Assembly (NCBI RefSeq): GCF_016595215.1
Contig: NZ_JAENHK010000010.1
Span: 2,217,390 to 2,281,389 of the forward strand
Direction of reading: 5' to 3'
Source of the DNA: Chryseobacterium paridis
GTDB taxonomy: Bacteria > Bacteroidota > Bacteroidia > Flavobacteriales > Weeksellaceae
Length of the DNA: 64,000 bases
Below are positions 33,739-43,578 of the stretch, piece after piece; the stretch's first letter is position 1, and every line of letters starts with the position of its first letter. Made by a program: the position numbers and the translations under genes. The notes beneath the pieces are model-generated. The model searched no databases. It was given only the letters and a program-made list of their open reading frames with translations, and was not told the DNA's origin.

Positions 33739-36700
33739 TTAAAATTCAACTTTTATACTTGCTCCAATTTCTCGCATAGATGGATGAGCACCATTCTGAA
33801 AACCTAATGCATTCCCGGAACTCATTAAAGCTTCAGGATCGGCATATGGTAAATTTTTATGAATAATCCATAGATTTCTTCCAATTAAAGAAAGGGTCAT
33901 GCTGTCTATAAAAGAATTTCCGAAGGTTTCTTTAGGTAGTCTATAGGAAATTGTTACGTTTCTAAGTTTTACAAATGAACCATCATAAACATGCATAGCT
34001 TCAGGTCCTCCATAATAACCATAAGGGTTTCTATAATTGGTAAATCCTGTTCTTGTGTTATTAGCAGTTCCATCGGCTTTTACGCCTGGTAAAATAACTC
34101 CACCTCCATTTGCAATAGTGTTTCTTATAGGATTACCCAAATCATTAAGCCCAGCAGTTTCTTTATATAATCCTGTAGCAAGACCAAATGCCATATCTTG
34201 TGAATACACATCACCTCCTTTCTTAACATCAATTAAAAAGCTTAGACTTAAGTTCTTATATCGAATAGTATTGATAATACTTCCTCTCCAGTCCGGTACA
34301 GCATCCCCAATTTTTTCTTGTGGATTACTGCTAATCATATACTTACCATTATCGTCTACTACGCGTTGTCCATTCATGTAGACATAATTAGTTCCTCTAA
34401 TTGTCCCGGTAGATTCTCCCAACATAGCTCCCGAAGTAACATTCCACATCGAAGCAAATGGTAAAAAATCAGTTTCTCCATAAATATTAGTAACCCTTGA
34501 TCTATTTTTAGACCAGTTGGCAGTTACCTCCCATGAAAATTTTGTACTTTTTATTGGGACAGCAGTTAATCTTGCTTCAATACCTCTATTTTCGATATCA
34601 CCCGCATTTACCCATCTACTTGTAAAACCTGATGCTCCTGAAATGTTGGTAGGAGTAATCAAATCCTTGGTTCTTTGTTGATAGACTGAAACATCAAAAC
34701 TTAATCTATTTTTAAAGAAACCCATTTCTAAACCAGCTTCCATCTCATTCATCATTTCTGGTTTTAGGTTTGGATTTGCAGCTACGTCTCTTACACTTGC
34801 ATTAAATGATCCATTAAATGCAGGATTAAAAACATATGTATTTAACAGATTATAGGGCCCTGTATCATTCCCTACCACTGCATAATTAAAACGAACTTTA
34901 CCAAAGCTTATTTTATTTTTATTCGCCAAAAGTTCAGAAAAAACAAAACTCAATGAACCTGAAGGGTACCAATATGTATTATTGTTGGTTGGCAAAGTTG
35001 ATGATCTATCTCTCCTAATCGATCCATCTAAGAATAACATATTTTTATACCCTAAACTTGCTTGGGCAAATATCCCATCTACGCTTTTATTTTCGTCGAA
35101 ATCATTAACATTTACTTCTGTCAAAGGTTCTGCACTATTTGTGATAGAATATAACCCTGGCACCTTCAAGCCTCCATTTGTTACTCCTGAATTACCATAT
35201 CTTCCATTTCTTCTAAGATTAAAACCTATATTTCCGTTAAGGTTAAAATCTGCTCCCAGATCTTTGTTAATATTTAAAATAGCATCATAATTCATTTCAT
35301 AAACCTTATGATTCATAAAGTAATATTCACCTCTCCCTCCATTATTGCGACGTCCTTGATTAGAAGAACCAATAGCAACTCTTTCTTGTCTAAGCTCATC
35401 AAAAGTATCAAAAGTGTATCTTCCCATAAAGCTTATCCAGTCTGTAATCTTATAGTTAAATCCAAAATTTCCAAAGTATCTGTTTCTTGTATCTGACTGA
35501 TAATTCTGGTATCTATTGAAGAAATAATTATCCGTATATCCTACTTGCTGCTTCGTATAATCCTTGATATTCCATGTCATATTTTGACCTGTTAGGTTGT
35601 AAGCCTCTCTTTGTTTATCCATATCTACAGACATATTCCACCATTGCCTGAATCCCTGCATCGGATTTCGTGATTCATATCCTGTATAAACCCTACCTCT
35701 CCCATTAGTATTTACATAACTGATATTACCGAAAATATTCAACTTCTCTGTAAAATTATAATCCGCCGCAAAGTCAATTGTATTTTTTCTTATTTCACTA
35801 TTGTCCAGAGCACCTTCTTGGATAAAATTTGTAAATCCTAGCCTGTATTTCCCTTTTTCATTTCCAGCGGAAAAAGCAATTGAATTTTGAAATGTTGCAG
35901 CTGTATTCCAAATAGAATTAGGATCTTTTCCCGCTACCCATGGCGTTGTTTTCAGATAGCCTGGTAATTGTGGATATTGAGAATCCCAATTATAAACTTT
36001 TACATTCGGATCAAAGCGTGTCCCAAACGAGGCATCATCATAAGTATATACTATATTGTTTTCCACAACACCATCTCCGTTGATATCACCACTATAAAAA
36101 GAGCTTCCTGTGTAACCACCTCCATACTCATGTTGGTATTTAGGAAGCGTAGACCTATCAACAAATCCTAATGTAGTTGAACTGTTAAATTCTATTCCAA
36201 GCTTTTTGCTTTTTTTACCTTTTTTGGTGGTAATCATTACTACTCCGTTCATTCCTCTTGAACCATATAAAGCACTTGCTGCGGCTCCCTTTAAAACGTT
36301 GACACTTTCAATATCATTAGCATTAAGATCAGCCAATCCGTTTGAGTAGTCATATCCACCACCACCAGAGCCTATTCCACTCTGATTGAAAGTCTCATTA
36401 TTAATAGGAGTTCCATCTATTACAATAAGAGCTTGATTACTAGAGGTTAGTGACTTAATACCTCGAATGACCATATTGGTGGATCCACCCATCGTTCCAG
36501 ATTGAGTAATGTTTAAACCTGCAACTTGCCCTGCCAGTGCATCAGAAACATTGGCTACAGGAACTGCAGAAATTTGCTCACCCTTAACTTCCTGTGTTGA
36601 ATAACCTAAAGATTTCTTTTCTCTTTTAATTCCAAGAGCTGTAACAACGACACCTTCAATGTTTTGTGTTCTTACTGTATCATTCTTTCCCTTCTGTCCA

Positions 36701-36762
36701 TATGATACAGCTAGGGATGAAGACAATACAAGTGTAAGAACACCTGCTGTAGTTTTCTTCAT
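33739..36762 (-). CDS. SusC/RagA-family TonB-linked outer-membrane transporter, pair 1
   Basis: The 1007-residue protein has a signal peptide (MKKTTAGVLTLVLSSSLAVS) and almost immediately the TonB-box/plug start (IEGVVVTALGIKREKKSLGY). There is no room for the carboxypeptidase-D-like N-terminal extension often found in SusC. The plug holds VIRGIKSL, VIDGTPI and NVLKGAAASALYGSRGMNGVV. A 22-strand barrel follows, containing FRQWWNMSVDMD, and the C-terminus is Phe. It imports the ligand captured by SusD with energy from TonB/ExbBD. The ATG at 36762 is used, because an upstream GTG at 36786 falls inside the conserved promoter. It is first in the SusC-SusD operon. Confidence 0.94.
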   Translation of the reverse strand: MKKTTAGVLTLVLSSSLAVSYGQKGKNDTVRTQNIEGVVVTALGIKREKKSLGYSTQEVKGEQISAVPVANVSDALAGQVAGLNITQSGTMGGSTNMVIRGIKSLTSSNQALIVIDGTPINNETFNQSGIGSGGGGYDYSNGLADLNANDIESVNVLKGAAASALYGSRGMNGVVMITTKKGKKSKKLGIEFNSSTTLGFVDRSTLPKYQHEYGGGYTGSSFYSGDINGDGVVENNIVYTYDDASFGTRFDPNVKVYNWDSQYPQLPGYLKTTPWVAGKDPNSIWNTAATFQNSIAFSAGNEKGKYRLGFTNFIQEGALDNSEIRKNTIDFAADYNFTEKLNIFGNISYVNTNGRGRVYTGYESRNPMQGFRQWWNMSVDMDKQREAYNLTGQNMTWNIKDYTKQQVGYTDNYFFNRYQNYQSDTRNRYFGNFGFNYKITDWISFMGRYTFDTFDELRQERVAIGSSNQGRRNNGGRGEYYFMNHKVYEMNYDAILNINKDLGADFNLNGNIGFNLRRNGRYGNSGVTNGGLKVPGLYSITNSAEPLTEVNVNDFDENKSVDGIFAQASLGYKNMLFLDGSIRRDRSSTLPTNNNTYWYPSGSLSFVFSELLANKNKISFGKVRFNYAVVGNDTGPYNLLNTYVFNPAFNGSFNASVRDVAANPNLKPEMMNEMEAGLEMGFFKNRLSFDVSVYQQRTKDLITPTNISGASGFTSRWVNAGDIENRGIEARLTAVPIKSTKFSWEVTANWSKNRSRVTNIYGETDFLPFASMWNVTSGAMLGESTGTIRGTNYVYMNGQRVVDDNGKYMISSNPQEKIGDAVPDWRGSIINTIRYKNLSLSFLIDVKKGGDVYSQDMAFGLATGLYKETAGLNDLGNPIRNTIANGGGVILPGVKADGTANNTRTGFTNYRNPYGYYGGPEAMHVYDGSFVKLRNVTISYRLPKETFGNSFIDSMTLSLIGRNLWIIHKNLPYADPEALMSSGNALGFQNGAHPSMREIGASIKVEF

Positions 36763-36785
36763 ATCAATTAATTTTTTTTGCCTCA

Positions 36786-36840
36786 CAAATTTGTTAAACT
36801 TTCGTTAACAAGGCAAAAGAAAATGGCGCAAAATTAACAA
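36786..36840 (-). promoter_or_regulatory. Conserved SusC promoter block, pair 1
   Basis: Minus strand, 5' to 3': TTGTTAATTT (36840-36831), 12 nt, TTTTG (36818-36814), 20-nt spacer, CAAATTTG (36793-36786), then 23 nt to the SusC ATG. CAAATTTG differs from the -7 consensus TAnnTTTG only at the first base. The same arrangement precedes SusC of pairs 2 and 3. Confidence 0.7.
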
Positions 36841-37101
36841 ATACTCAGAAACAATTAATTTAAACGTATTTTTTATTAATATTTTACACCAATAATTAAT
36901 AAATTAATAAATATAAATAAGTCAAAAACACTAATGATATTGTAAAAATGGAACATCAAAGAGGGAAAATTGTATCCTAACCCAAAAGGATATTAAGATC
37001 TTTTATCAAACAATTAAGGTAGACTCCTAAAATTAATACCAATATCATAAATGTCATTTTTATTACTTTGTAATGACTAATTCAATAGATGGTATACAAC
37101 A
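36841..37101. other. AT-rich spacer between SusCD pairs 1 and 2
   Basis: No gene seen. It holds only A/T runs and a weak hairpin (TATCCT/AGGATA near 36972-36991). No promoter match on either strand apart from the SusC block to its left. Confidence 0.5.
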
Positions 37102-37126
37102 AATGGTCGGAATAAATCCGACCATT
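37102..37126 (-). terminator. Terminator of SusCD pair 2
   Basis: A perfect 10-bp stem AATGGTCGGA/TCCGACCATT (37102-37111 with 37117-37126, 5-nt loop), 37 bp beyond the SusD stop. The U tail is poor. Confidence 0.75.
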
Positions 37127-37163
37127 ATAAACAAAACATTGTTTGATATGAATGTTAAATATA

Positions 37164-38612
37164 TTAAAATTTGTCCCAGAATAATTTAGTTGTTGCTTTA
37201 TCGCCACCAATTTTACTTGCAGCAGCTTTAACATTAGCACCATTTAATACATATTCCTGATCAGAATAAGGCATTCTATATGGCACAGACGCTATATTTG
37301 ATTTCGGAGGATTCACAAGTGTTGGGCTATCCAGACGTCTTGTAAAGTTCCAGCTAGCAAACCCTTTGTTAAACATTGCTAACCAAGCCTGTACTCCTAT
37401 AGATTGTTTCCAGTTAACTGCATTATATGGATTAGCTGCCAAATAAGCTGTTGTATTTGCTACACTTACTCCATTTTCTCTCATAGATTCAGTAATTGCA
37501 CTTGCATAAAGATCTACTGCAGTACCTCCAGCTGAATAATTTCTAGCTGCGGCTTCAGCTTTAAGGAAAGCTACTTCTGCATAGCTAAGTAAGTTCGATG
37601 CAGCAGTTGCGGATCTAAAATAAGAACTTAGTTGTGAAAAGTTAGTATAAGGATCGTTTAACTCTCCAAAAACTCCTCCTTTATAAACTCCACCAACTTT
37701 TGTAAACCATATATCCATTCTTGGGTCTGATAAGGTTTTCATGGTGTTTACTACTAATTCACTAGGTAAAAAATCATTTCTGTTGGAAGCGACTAAGTTA
37801 TCAAACACAGGATTTGAAAAGGTACCTCCATCATATTTAAATTTATAAGCATCATCATCGGATGAGATAACACCTGCAGCGATTGCAGACTCAACAGTAG
37901 TTTTTGCTAATACAGGATCGACATCTGCTAAATTCATACCTAATCTTAGTTTAATAGAATTAGCAAATTTTTTCCATTTAGTCATGTCTCCTGAATAAAC
38001 TAAGTCTCCCGAATTAGTTGCTCCAACTGGAGGAGCATATCCTTTAGCGGCAGGCTTTATAGCTACAATAGCATCATTAATTCTTTTAATTAAATCAAGA
38101 TAAATCGTTTTCGCATCATCATATTTGGGTGTTAAAATCTCATCAGGTTTAAATGCTTCAGAATAAGGAACATCACCATAAGTATCTACCAAGTTTTCCC
38201 AAATAAAAATTTCCTCAATTTCCAAGGTGGCCAATTTATTGGTCCTAATATCATCAGTCTCTACTTCATTTTTCAAATTAACTTTTGCTTGTCTTAGATT
38301 ATTAATACTGTAAACATACATTCTGTTAAAATGATTCCGAGGTTGATTACGTGTTACAAGATTATATTGAGTTTCATCCGGATACTGAGTTTCCGCCCAT
38401 TGTTGTGTGAAAAATCTATAATTGTTAAAATTCACACTAGGGTTATCTATATAGTAGGACGACTGATACATTGCCGTTGCTAATAAATTTTCGGATGGAA
38501 GAATTGCCGGATGTTTAGGATCATCATTAAGAGAAGTTAAATCACTTTGACATGAACTTAACCCCAACCCGATACATGCAGACATCAAACTTATTTTTAT
38601 AATATTTTTCAT
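37164..38612 (-). CDS. SusD/RagB-family nutrient-binding lipoprotein, pair 2
   Basis: The 482-residue lipoprotein has a lipobox GLSSC (Cys21) followed by QSDLTSLNDDPKHP, and the SusD-like_2 helical scaffold (EIEEIFIWENLVDTYGDVPYSEAF). Its C-terminus TTKLFWDKF is almost identical to those of pairs 1 and 3. It differs enough elsewhere to suggest an old duplication with diverged ligand pocket. It is 12 bp downstream of SusC pair 2. Ligand unknown. Confidence 0.92.
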   Translation of the reverse strand: MKNIIKISLMSACIGLGLSSCQSDLTSLNDDPKHPAILPSENLLATAMYQSSYYIDNPSVNFNNYRFFTQQWAETQYPDETQYNLVTRNQPRNHFNRMYVYSINNLRQAKVNLKNEVETDDIRTNKLATLEIEEIFIWENLVDTYGDVPYSEAFKPDEILTPKYDDAKTIYLDLIKRINDAIVAIKPAAKGYAPPVGATNSGDLVYSGDMTKWKKFANSIKLRLGMNLADVDPVLAKTTVESAIAAGVISSDDDAYKFKYDGGTFSNPVFDNLVASNRNDFLPSELVVNTMKTLSDPRMDIWFTKVGGVYKGGVFGELNDPYTNFSQLSSYFRSATAASNLLSYAEVAFLKAEAAARNYSAGGTAVDLYASAITESMRENGVSVANTTAYLAANPYNAVNWKQSIGVQAWLAMFNKGFASWNFTRRLDSPTLVNPPKSNIASVPYRMPYSDQEYVLNGANVKAAASKIGGDKATTKLFWDKF

Positions 38613-38624
38613 TTTTAAAGTAAT

Positions 38625-41600
38625 TTAGAATTTAAATGTGACATTGATACCAAGGTCCCTTGTCGTTGGCATTGAACCAATAGACCATCCATAGGAATTA
38701 AGACCTCCTCCTACCATAGCCTCAGGATCAGCATATGGCAAATTTTTATGAATAATCCATAAATTTCTACCTACAATCGAAATTTTCGCATCATAGATTT
38801 TAGTGCCCGCCAGTAAAGATTTAGGAAGTGTATATCCAATACTCGCCTCTCTTAACTTAATGAAAGAACCATCATAAACAAATTCGCTTGCAGGTTGAGT
38901 TTTATATCCTACAGCACTACTGTTGTCAAGAGGTGATAATGCGATATTATTAGGGCTACCGTCAGGAAGAACTCCAGGCAAAACAATAGGTTTGTCTCTA
39001 TAATCTCCAACCGCCGTTTCTTTATATAGACCTGAGGACAGCCCATAATACATATCCGTAGAGAACACATCTCCTCCTTTACGCATATCAATTAAGAAAC
39101 TCAAAGAGAATCCTTTATAACTGAAACTATTTCTAATACCTCCAATCCAGTCTGGTGTAGTATTACCAATAACCTGATTAGGATTTTGTAAATACCTTCC
39201 GGTTTTAGGATCAATTACTTTTTGTCCATTTAAATAGGTGTAATCGGCACCTACCAAAGTACCCCAAGCTTCACCTTCTCTAGCATTTAAAGAAACTCCT
39301 CCTTGAAAACTATTGACTAAAAGGTTGCTAATCCCAGGATAGATGCTTACAACCTGATTCTTGTTTTTAGACCAGTTAGCATCAATATTCCATGTAAAAT
39401 CTTTTGATTTTATTGGCACTAAACCTAACTGTACTTCATATCCAGAATTATCAATTCTACCTGCATTAAATACTTTACCTAAATAACCAACAGTTGGAGA
39501 TGTAGGAAGAGGTGAAAGAATCTGATTAATAGTTCTTGTTTTATAATAAGCAAAATCAAGTGTTATTCTATCTTTTAAGAAGTGAGCTTCAGTTCCAATT
39601 TCGAATTCTTTAGCTCTTTGAGGCTGTAGATTTAAAAAAGGTTGATTTATGATTGGATTATATATTCCTACACCATACAATATTCCTGCTGACCTATAAT
39701 TGTTAACTAACTGATAGGGATCTGCTGTCCCACCCACCTCGGCATAGTTTGCTCTTAGCTTCCAGAAATTCATCCAACTTTTAGTATCTAGGATTTCTGA
39801 CATTATTAAAGATCCTGTTACAGAAGGATAGTTATAAACATTATTACCTGCTAATAATGTTGAGCTTTGATCTATCCTCCATGTTGCATCTACATAGAAT
39901 TTTTTATAAAAATCAAATGAAGCGGTAACATATCCCGAATTCGTTTGTGTAGTATATTCATTTTCATCTGTAGCTAGCGGAGCCTTTTTAGAGTTTGATA
40001 GTGCATAAATTCCAGCAACGATTAATCCCCCTTCCGTCGAAGCATATGTAGAATTATAATGATTTCTTCGTATATTTCCTCCAACGACTCCAGAAACATT
40101 AATATTATCAGTAATATCAAATTTATAATTTACCATTAAATCATAATTGGTTTCTGTTCTTAGCACGTCACGTCTCGCATAACCAGAACCAATAGAGTTG
40201 TTTGATTGTCCAAAAGCCTGAGGTAATGACCCAACAGCCAATCTACTTTCAGCCAAAAGATTAGATCTATCATATGAAACCTTCCCAGTAACAGAAATAT
40301 TATCTAATAAGTCATAATTCAATTGGGCATATGTGAAATTTCTATATCTTTTATCTGAAGTATAGTTTTGGTAGGCCTGGAAATAGGGATTATTCCAATA
40401 TGCAGGTCGTCCATCTGCAGCTGACTTTCTACTCCAGGTAACGTTTCCATAATTATTAGCTGCACTAGCAACACTAGGATCTACATTTGCAAGATACGCT
40501 CTCTCAAGATCAGTAACATCTACATTAGTTTGCCACCATTGTCTAAAACCTGTTGCTGTATTATTAGAGTATCCAGTAATACTTCGTCCCTTTGTATCCT
40601 GCAAAGTCATTGTGGAATAAAAAGTAGAGTGTAACTTAGGAGTCAGATCATAATTAATCTTTAATGATAAATTATTTTTGTTAAGATGAGAGTTAGGCAT
40701 TAACCCGTCCGACATCATGTTTTCGTATGTAAAACTTATGTTTTTCCCCTTTTGCCCTTTTTCGAGTGTTACACTATTGATATACGTTGTAGGATTCTCG
40801 AAAAATTTAATAGGGCCATTTTTTGCTGCTACCCATGGCGTTGCCTTTTTATAGTTGGGAGAAGTTGGATCAAAAGAGTCCCATTGATACACCATCAAGT
40901 TAGGATCAAATTTTGGCCCCCACGATGCATCAGCACCATAGTTTGCATTATTCAAACCATCAGCTGCCTGTGATCCGAATTTTTGAGAATACCCTGCACC
41001 ATATCTTGTTTGATATTCTGGAAAAGTAGATTTATCAATAAATCCTACTTGCACTGCAGATGAAAGTGTAATTCCCCAAGACCCATCATCTTTACCTTTT
41101 CCGTTTTTGGTCGTGATAACAATGACACCATTTAGCCCTCTTTCACCATATAAAGCTGACGCTGCAGCTCCTTTTAGTACATTGATAGATTCAATGTCTT
41201 CCTGATTAATATCAGAAAGCGCATTACCATAATCAATATTTTTTTCCTGAGTATTAGAGTTGTTAACAGGTGATCCGTCAATGACAATTAGTGGGTTACC
41301 TCCTCCTAATGTCTTCATTCCTCTGATAAGTAAATTGGAAGACCCTCCAAAATTATTATTTGTGGTAACGTTAAGACCAGCTACCTTTCCTGATAATTGT
41401 GCTGCAATATTACCAGTATTTGTTGTACCATCGGAGAGCGCACTCGCTTTGATCTCTTGTGAAGCATATCCAAGAGATTTCTTCTCTCTTTTGATTCCAA
41501 GGGCAGTCACAACGACTCCTTCGATGTCCTGGGTTTTTACCGTATCCTTCTTCTTTTGCTGAGCATTTATAACAGCTAGGGATGAAGATAATACAAGTAA

Positions 41601-41627
41601 AAGTACACCCGCAGTTACTTTCTTCAT
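38625..41627 (-). CDS. SusC/RagA-family TonB-linked outer-membrane transporter, pair 2
   Basis: The 1000-residue protein starts MKKVTAGVLLLVLSSSLAV (signal, cleavage near residue 22) and goes straight into the TonB box (DIEGVVVTALGIKREKKSLG), with no N-terminal extension domain. Plug signatures include LLIRGMKTLGGGNPLIVIDG and ESINVLKGAAASALYGERG. The barrel contains FRQWWQTNVDVTDL (compare pairs 1 and 3), and the protein ends in NVTFKF. It is the first gene of its SusCD operon, with the conserved promoter block 21 bp upstream of the ATG. Substrate unknown. Confidence 0.94.
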   Translation of the reverse strand: MKKVTAGVLLLVLSSSLAVINAQQKKKDTVKTQDIEGVVVTALGIKREKKSLGYASQEIKASALSDGTTNTGNIAAQLSGKVAGLNVTTNNNFGGSSNLLIRGMKTLGGGNPLIVIDGSPVNNSNTQEKNIDYGNALSDINQEDIESINVLKGAAASALYGERGLNGVIVITTKNGKGKDDGSWGITLSSAVQVGFIDKSTFPEYQTRYGAGYSQKFGSQAADGLNNANYGADASWGPKFDPNLMVYQWDSFDPTSPNYKKATPWVAAKNGPIKFFENPTTYINSVTLEKGQKGKNISFTYENMMSDGLMPNSHLNKNNLSLKINYDLTPKLHSTFYSTMTLQDTKGRSITGYSNNTATGFRQWWQTNVDVTDLERAYLANVDPSVASAANNYGNVTWSRKSAADGRPAYWNNPYFQAYQNYTSDKRYRNFTYAQLNYDLLDNISVTGKVSYDRSNLLAESRLAVGSLPQAFGQSNNSIGSGYARRDVLRTETNYDLMVNYKFDITDNINVSGVVGGNIRRNHYNSTYASTEGGLIVAGIYALSNSKKAPLATDENEYTTQTNSGYVTASFDFYKKFYVDATWRIDQSSTLLAGNNVYNYPSVTGSLIMSEILDTKSWMNFWKLRANYAEVGGTADPYQLVNNYRSAGILYGVGIYNPIINQPFLNLQPQRAKEFEIGTEAHFLKDRITLDFAYYKTRTINQILSPLPTSPTVGYLGKVFNAGRIDNSGYEVQLGLVPIKSKDFTWNIDANWSKNKNQVVSIYPGISNLLVNSFQGGVSLNAREGEAWGTLVGADYTYLNGQKVIDPKTGRYLQNPNQVIGNTTPDWIGGIRNSFSYKGFSLSFLIDMRKGGDVFSTDMYYGLSSGLYKETAVGDYRDKPIVLPGVLPDGSPNNIALSPLDNSSAVGYKTQPASEFVYDGSFIKLREASIGYTLPKSLLAGTKIYDAKISIVGRNLWIIHKNLPYADPEAMVGGGLNSYGWSIGSMPTTRDLGINVTFKF

Positions 41628-41648
41628 ATCAAATTATTTTTAGCGTTA

Positions 41649-41702
41649 CAAATTTGTAAAACTTTCTTAATAATACAAAAGAAAAAGGTAAAAAATTAAC
41701 AA
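41649..41702 (-). promoter_or_regulatory. Conserved SusC promoter block, pair 2
   Basis: Minus strand: TTGTTAATTT (41702-41693), 12 nt, TTTTG (41680-41676), 19-nt spacer containing TTAAGAAAGTTTTA, CAAATTTG (41656-41649), 21 nt to the ATG. Confidence 0.72.
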
Positions 41703-42097
41703 CTAAACAAAAATCAATAAAATTTTATACATAAAATTTAATAATAAATGTTAAAAAACATCCATTTAACTAATTAAACTAAATTATAAGGTAAATTAAT
41801 TGTTAAAATAGAATCAGTCTATTAATCAGCCATACTAAATCAATAGATCGTGATAACTTACTTTGCAAAAATCAACCAATTATTCATAAAAATCTGTATA
41901 TCATTTAATTAAAAATGAATTAATGTAATTATTTTTCACATTAAGTGAATTATAAAGGTTATTTATAAAGGTATTTTTAAGAATTTTATTATGCTTTACA
42001 TAGTTTATTTTTATTATTTATCTCCTTTTATATAGCATAAACTTAGAAATAAATGACAAAAGGAAGAATAGAAAACTCAAAAATAATAACAAAAAAA
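41703..42097. other. AT-rich spacer between SusCD pairs 2 and 3
   Basis: No gene or promoter seen. It contains two copies of TATAAAGGT with a 13-bp period (41951-41959, 41964-41972); nothing else notable. Confidence 0.5.
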
Positions 42098-42116
42098 GAC
42101 CGGAACGTATCCGGCC
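42098..42116 (-). terminator. Terminator of SusCD pair 3
   Basis: On the minus-strand RNA a 7-bp GC-rich stem (GGCCGGA with TCCGGTC, one G-U) is followed by seven U. It starts 26 bp beyond the SusD stop. Confidence 0.85.
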
Positions 42117-42142
42117 TCAAAATATATTATAATTTAATCTTT

Positions 42143-43573
42143 CTAAAATTTATCCCAGAATAATTTTGTTGTTAATCTATCACCACCAATTGCAGCACTA
42201 GCCGCAGCATAATTAGTACCATTTGTGGTTGCTTCTGCTGCAGGATACTGAAGTCTGACAGGAACCTTACCATTAGCATTTGGGATTGCAGTTGTTGGTG
42301 CTACTAATAATGGATAATCCAATCTTCTATAGAAATTCCACGAAGTTACAGCCTGATTATACAAAGCCACCCAAGCTTGCTCACCAATAGACTTCTTCCA
42401 GTTGGAAGCATCATAAGGATGAGCAGCTATATATGCAGCAGCATCAGCACCCACTCCCCATTCAGTAAAGGAAGCAGTAATAGCTGTACTATACAAAGCT
42501 GAAGGACTTCCTCCAATCCCCCATCTGGCAGCAGCTTCAGCAAGATAAAATGCAACTTCAGTGTAACTTAAAATAACTCCAGGTGTAGTTGCTGTGTAAG
42601 CAAATTCACCAGCATTTGAAAATTCGGAAAATTCACCAGGCGCTCCGATAACCTGACCAATATAACTGCCATCTACATCAGTATAATATTTACTAATTCT
42701 AGTATCATTTGAAGCATTCATATAGTCTACCAAAGTTTTTCCGGCGATGAAATCATCTCTTGATCCTGTTTCCTGAAACATCGGGTTTTCATTCGGTGAT
42801 GCTGCCAAATATTGAAATTTACAATCATCCTGAGGAGAAGCTAGTACCCCGCCTGTGATTGCTTTATTAACAGTTGTCTGTGCTAAGGTAGGATTAACAT
42901 CAGCAAGAGCAATTCCCAATTTTAAAAGCAGGGAGTTTCCAAACTTTTTCCATTGTGCATTATTTCCTTTGTAATAAATATCTCCAGCACCGAATGAGCT
43001 TCCGTTCGTAGCCAAATTACTCAAATCAGTTTCTAATTTACTTATCAAAGAAGAATAAATATCAGACGCTTTATCATATTTAGGAAGTGGATATACATCA
43101 ATATTTAAAGCTTGTGTATAAGGAATGTCTCCATAAGTGTCAACCAAAACCTGATAAGTATAGATCTTCATCATATCAACTATAGCTAATTGATTTGTTT
43201 TTTTCGCAGGCCAGGTAGATAACTCTGAAGGAGGTGGTACATATGCCTTAATGATCTGCTCTGCCTGATCCAGATTTTTGAGAACATTTACATAGTTATC
43301 AGTCCAGACATTATTGGATACATTTCGATTGGTAAAATCGTAATTACTTTCATTTACATAAATTGTTTCCTGCCAGTATTGCATCGTCAGTCTGAAATTA
43401 TTCTCATTCACACTTGGCGTATTCATGTAATCACTAAGTTCTTTCTGCGCAAAAGTAACTAAAGACTCCTGAGTCGTATCATAAGCAGCGTGCGGATCTA
43501 AATTCACATCATCTCCCGTTGTACATCCTACAAATAAAAGAGCTAATATTGGTGTTATTATATATTTTTTCAT
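42143..43573 (-). CDS. SusD/RagB-family nutrient-binding lipoprotein, pair 3
   Basis: The 476-residue lipoprotein has lipobox LFVGC (Cys17), the SusD-like_2 scaffold (IVDMMKIYTYQVLVDTYGDIPYTQAL) and the shared end TTKLFWDKF. Its N-terminal region carries NENNFRLTMQYWQETIYVNESNYD, parallel to the equivalent region in pairs 1 and 2 (QQWTQTQYVDETNY, QQWAETQYPDETQY), which probably contributes to the lid. It is only 5 bp from its SusC gene. Ligand unknown. Confidence 0.92.
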   Translation of the reverse strand: MKKYIITPILALLFVGCTTGDDVNLDPHAAYDTTQESLVTFAQKELSDYMNTPSVNENNFRLTMQYWQETIYVNESNYDFTNRNVSNNVWTDNYVNVLKNLDQAEQIIKAYVPPPSELSTWPAKKTNQLAIVDMMKIYTYQVLVDTYGDIPYTQALNIDVYPLPKYDKASDIYSSLISKLETDLSNLATNGSSFGAGDIYYKGNNAQWKKFGNSLLLKLGIALADVNPTLAQTTVNKAITGGVLASPQDDCKFQYLAASPNENPMFQETGSRDDFIAGKTLVDYMNASNDTRISKYYTDVDGSYIGQVIGAPGEFSEFSNAGEFAYTATTPGVILSYTEVAFYLAEAAARWGIGGSPSALYSTAITASFTEWGVGADAAAYIAAHPYDASNWKKSIGEQAWVALYNQAVTSWNFYRRLDYPLLVAPTTAIPNANGKVPVRLQYPAAEATTNGTNYAAASAAIGGDRLTTKLFWDKF

Positions 43574-43578
43574 ATTCT

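Noticed and set aside
34037..35496. Plus-strand frames opposite SusC pair 1
   Set aside because: They are antisense shadows of a conserved gene and lack promoters or family signatures.
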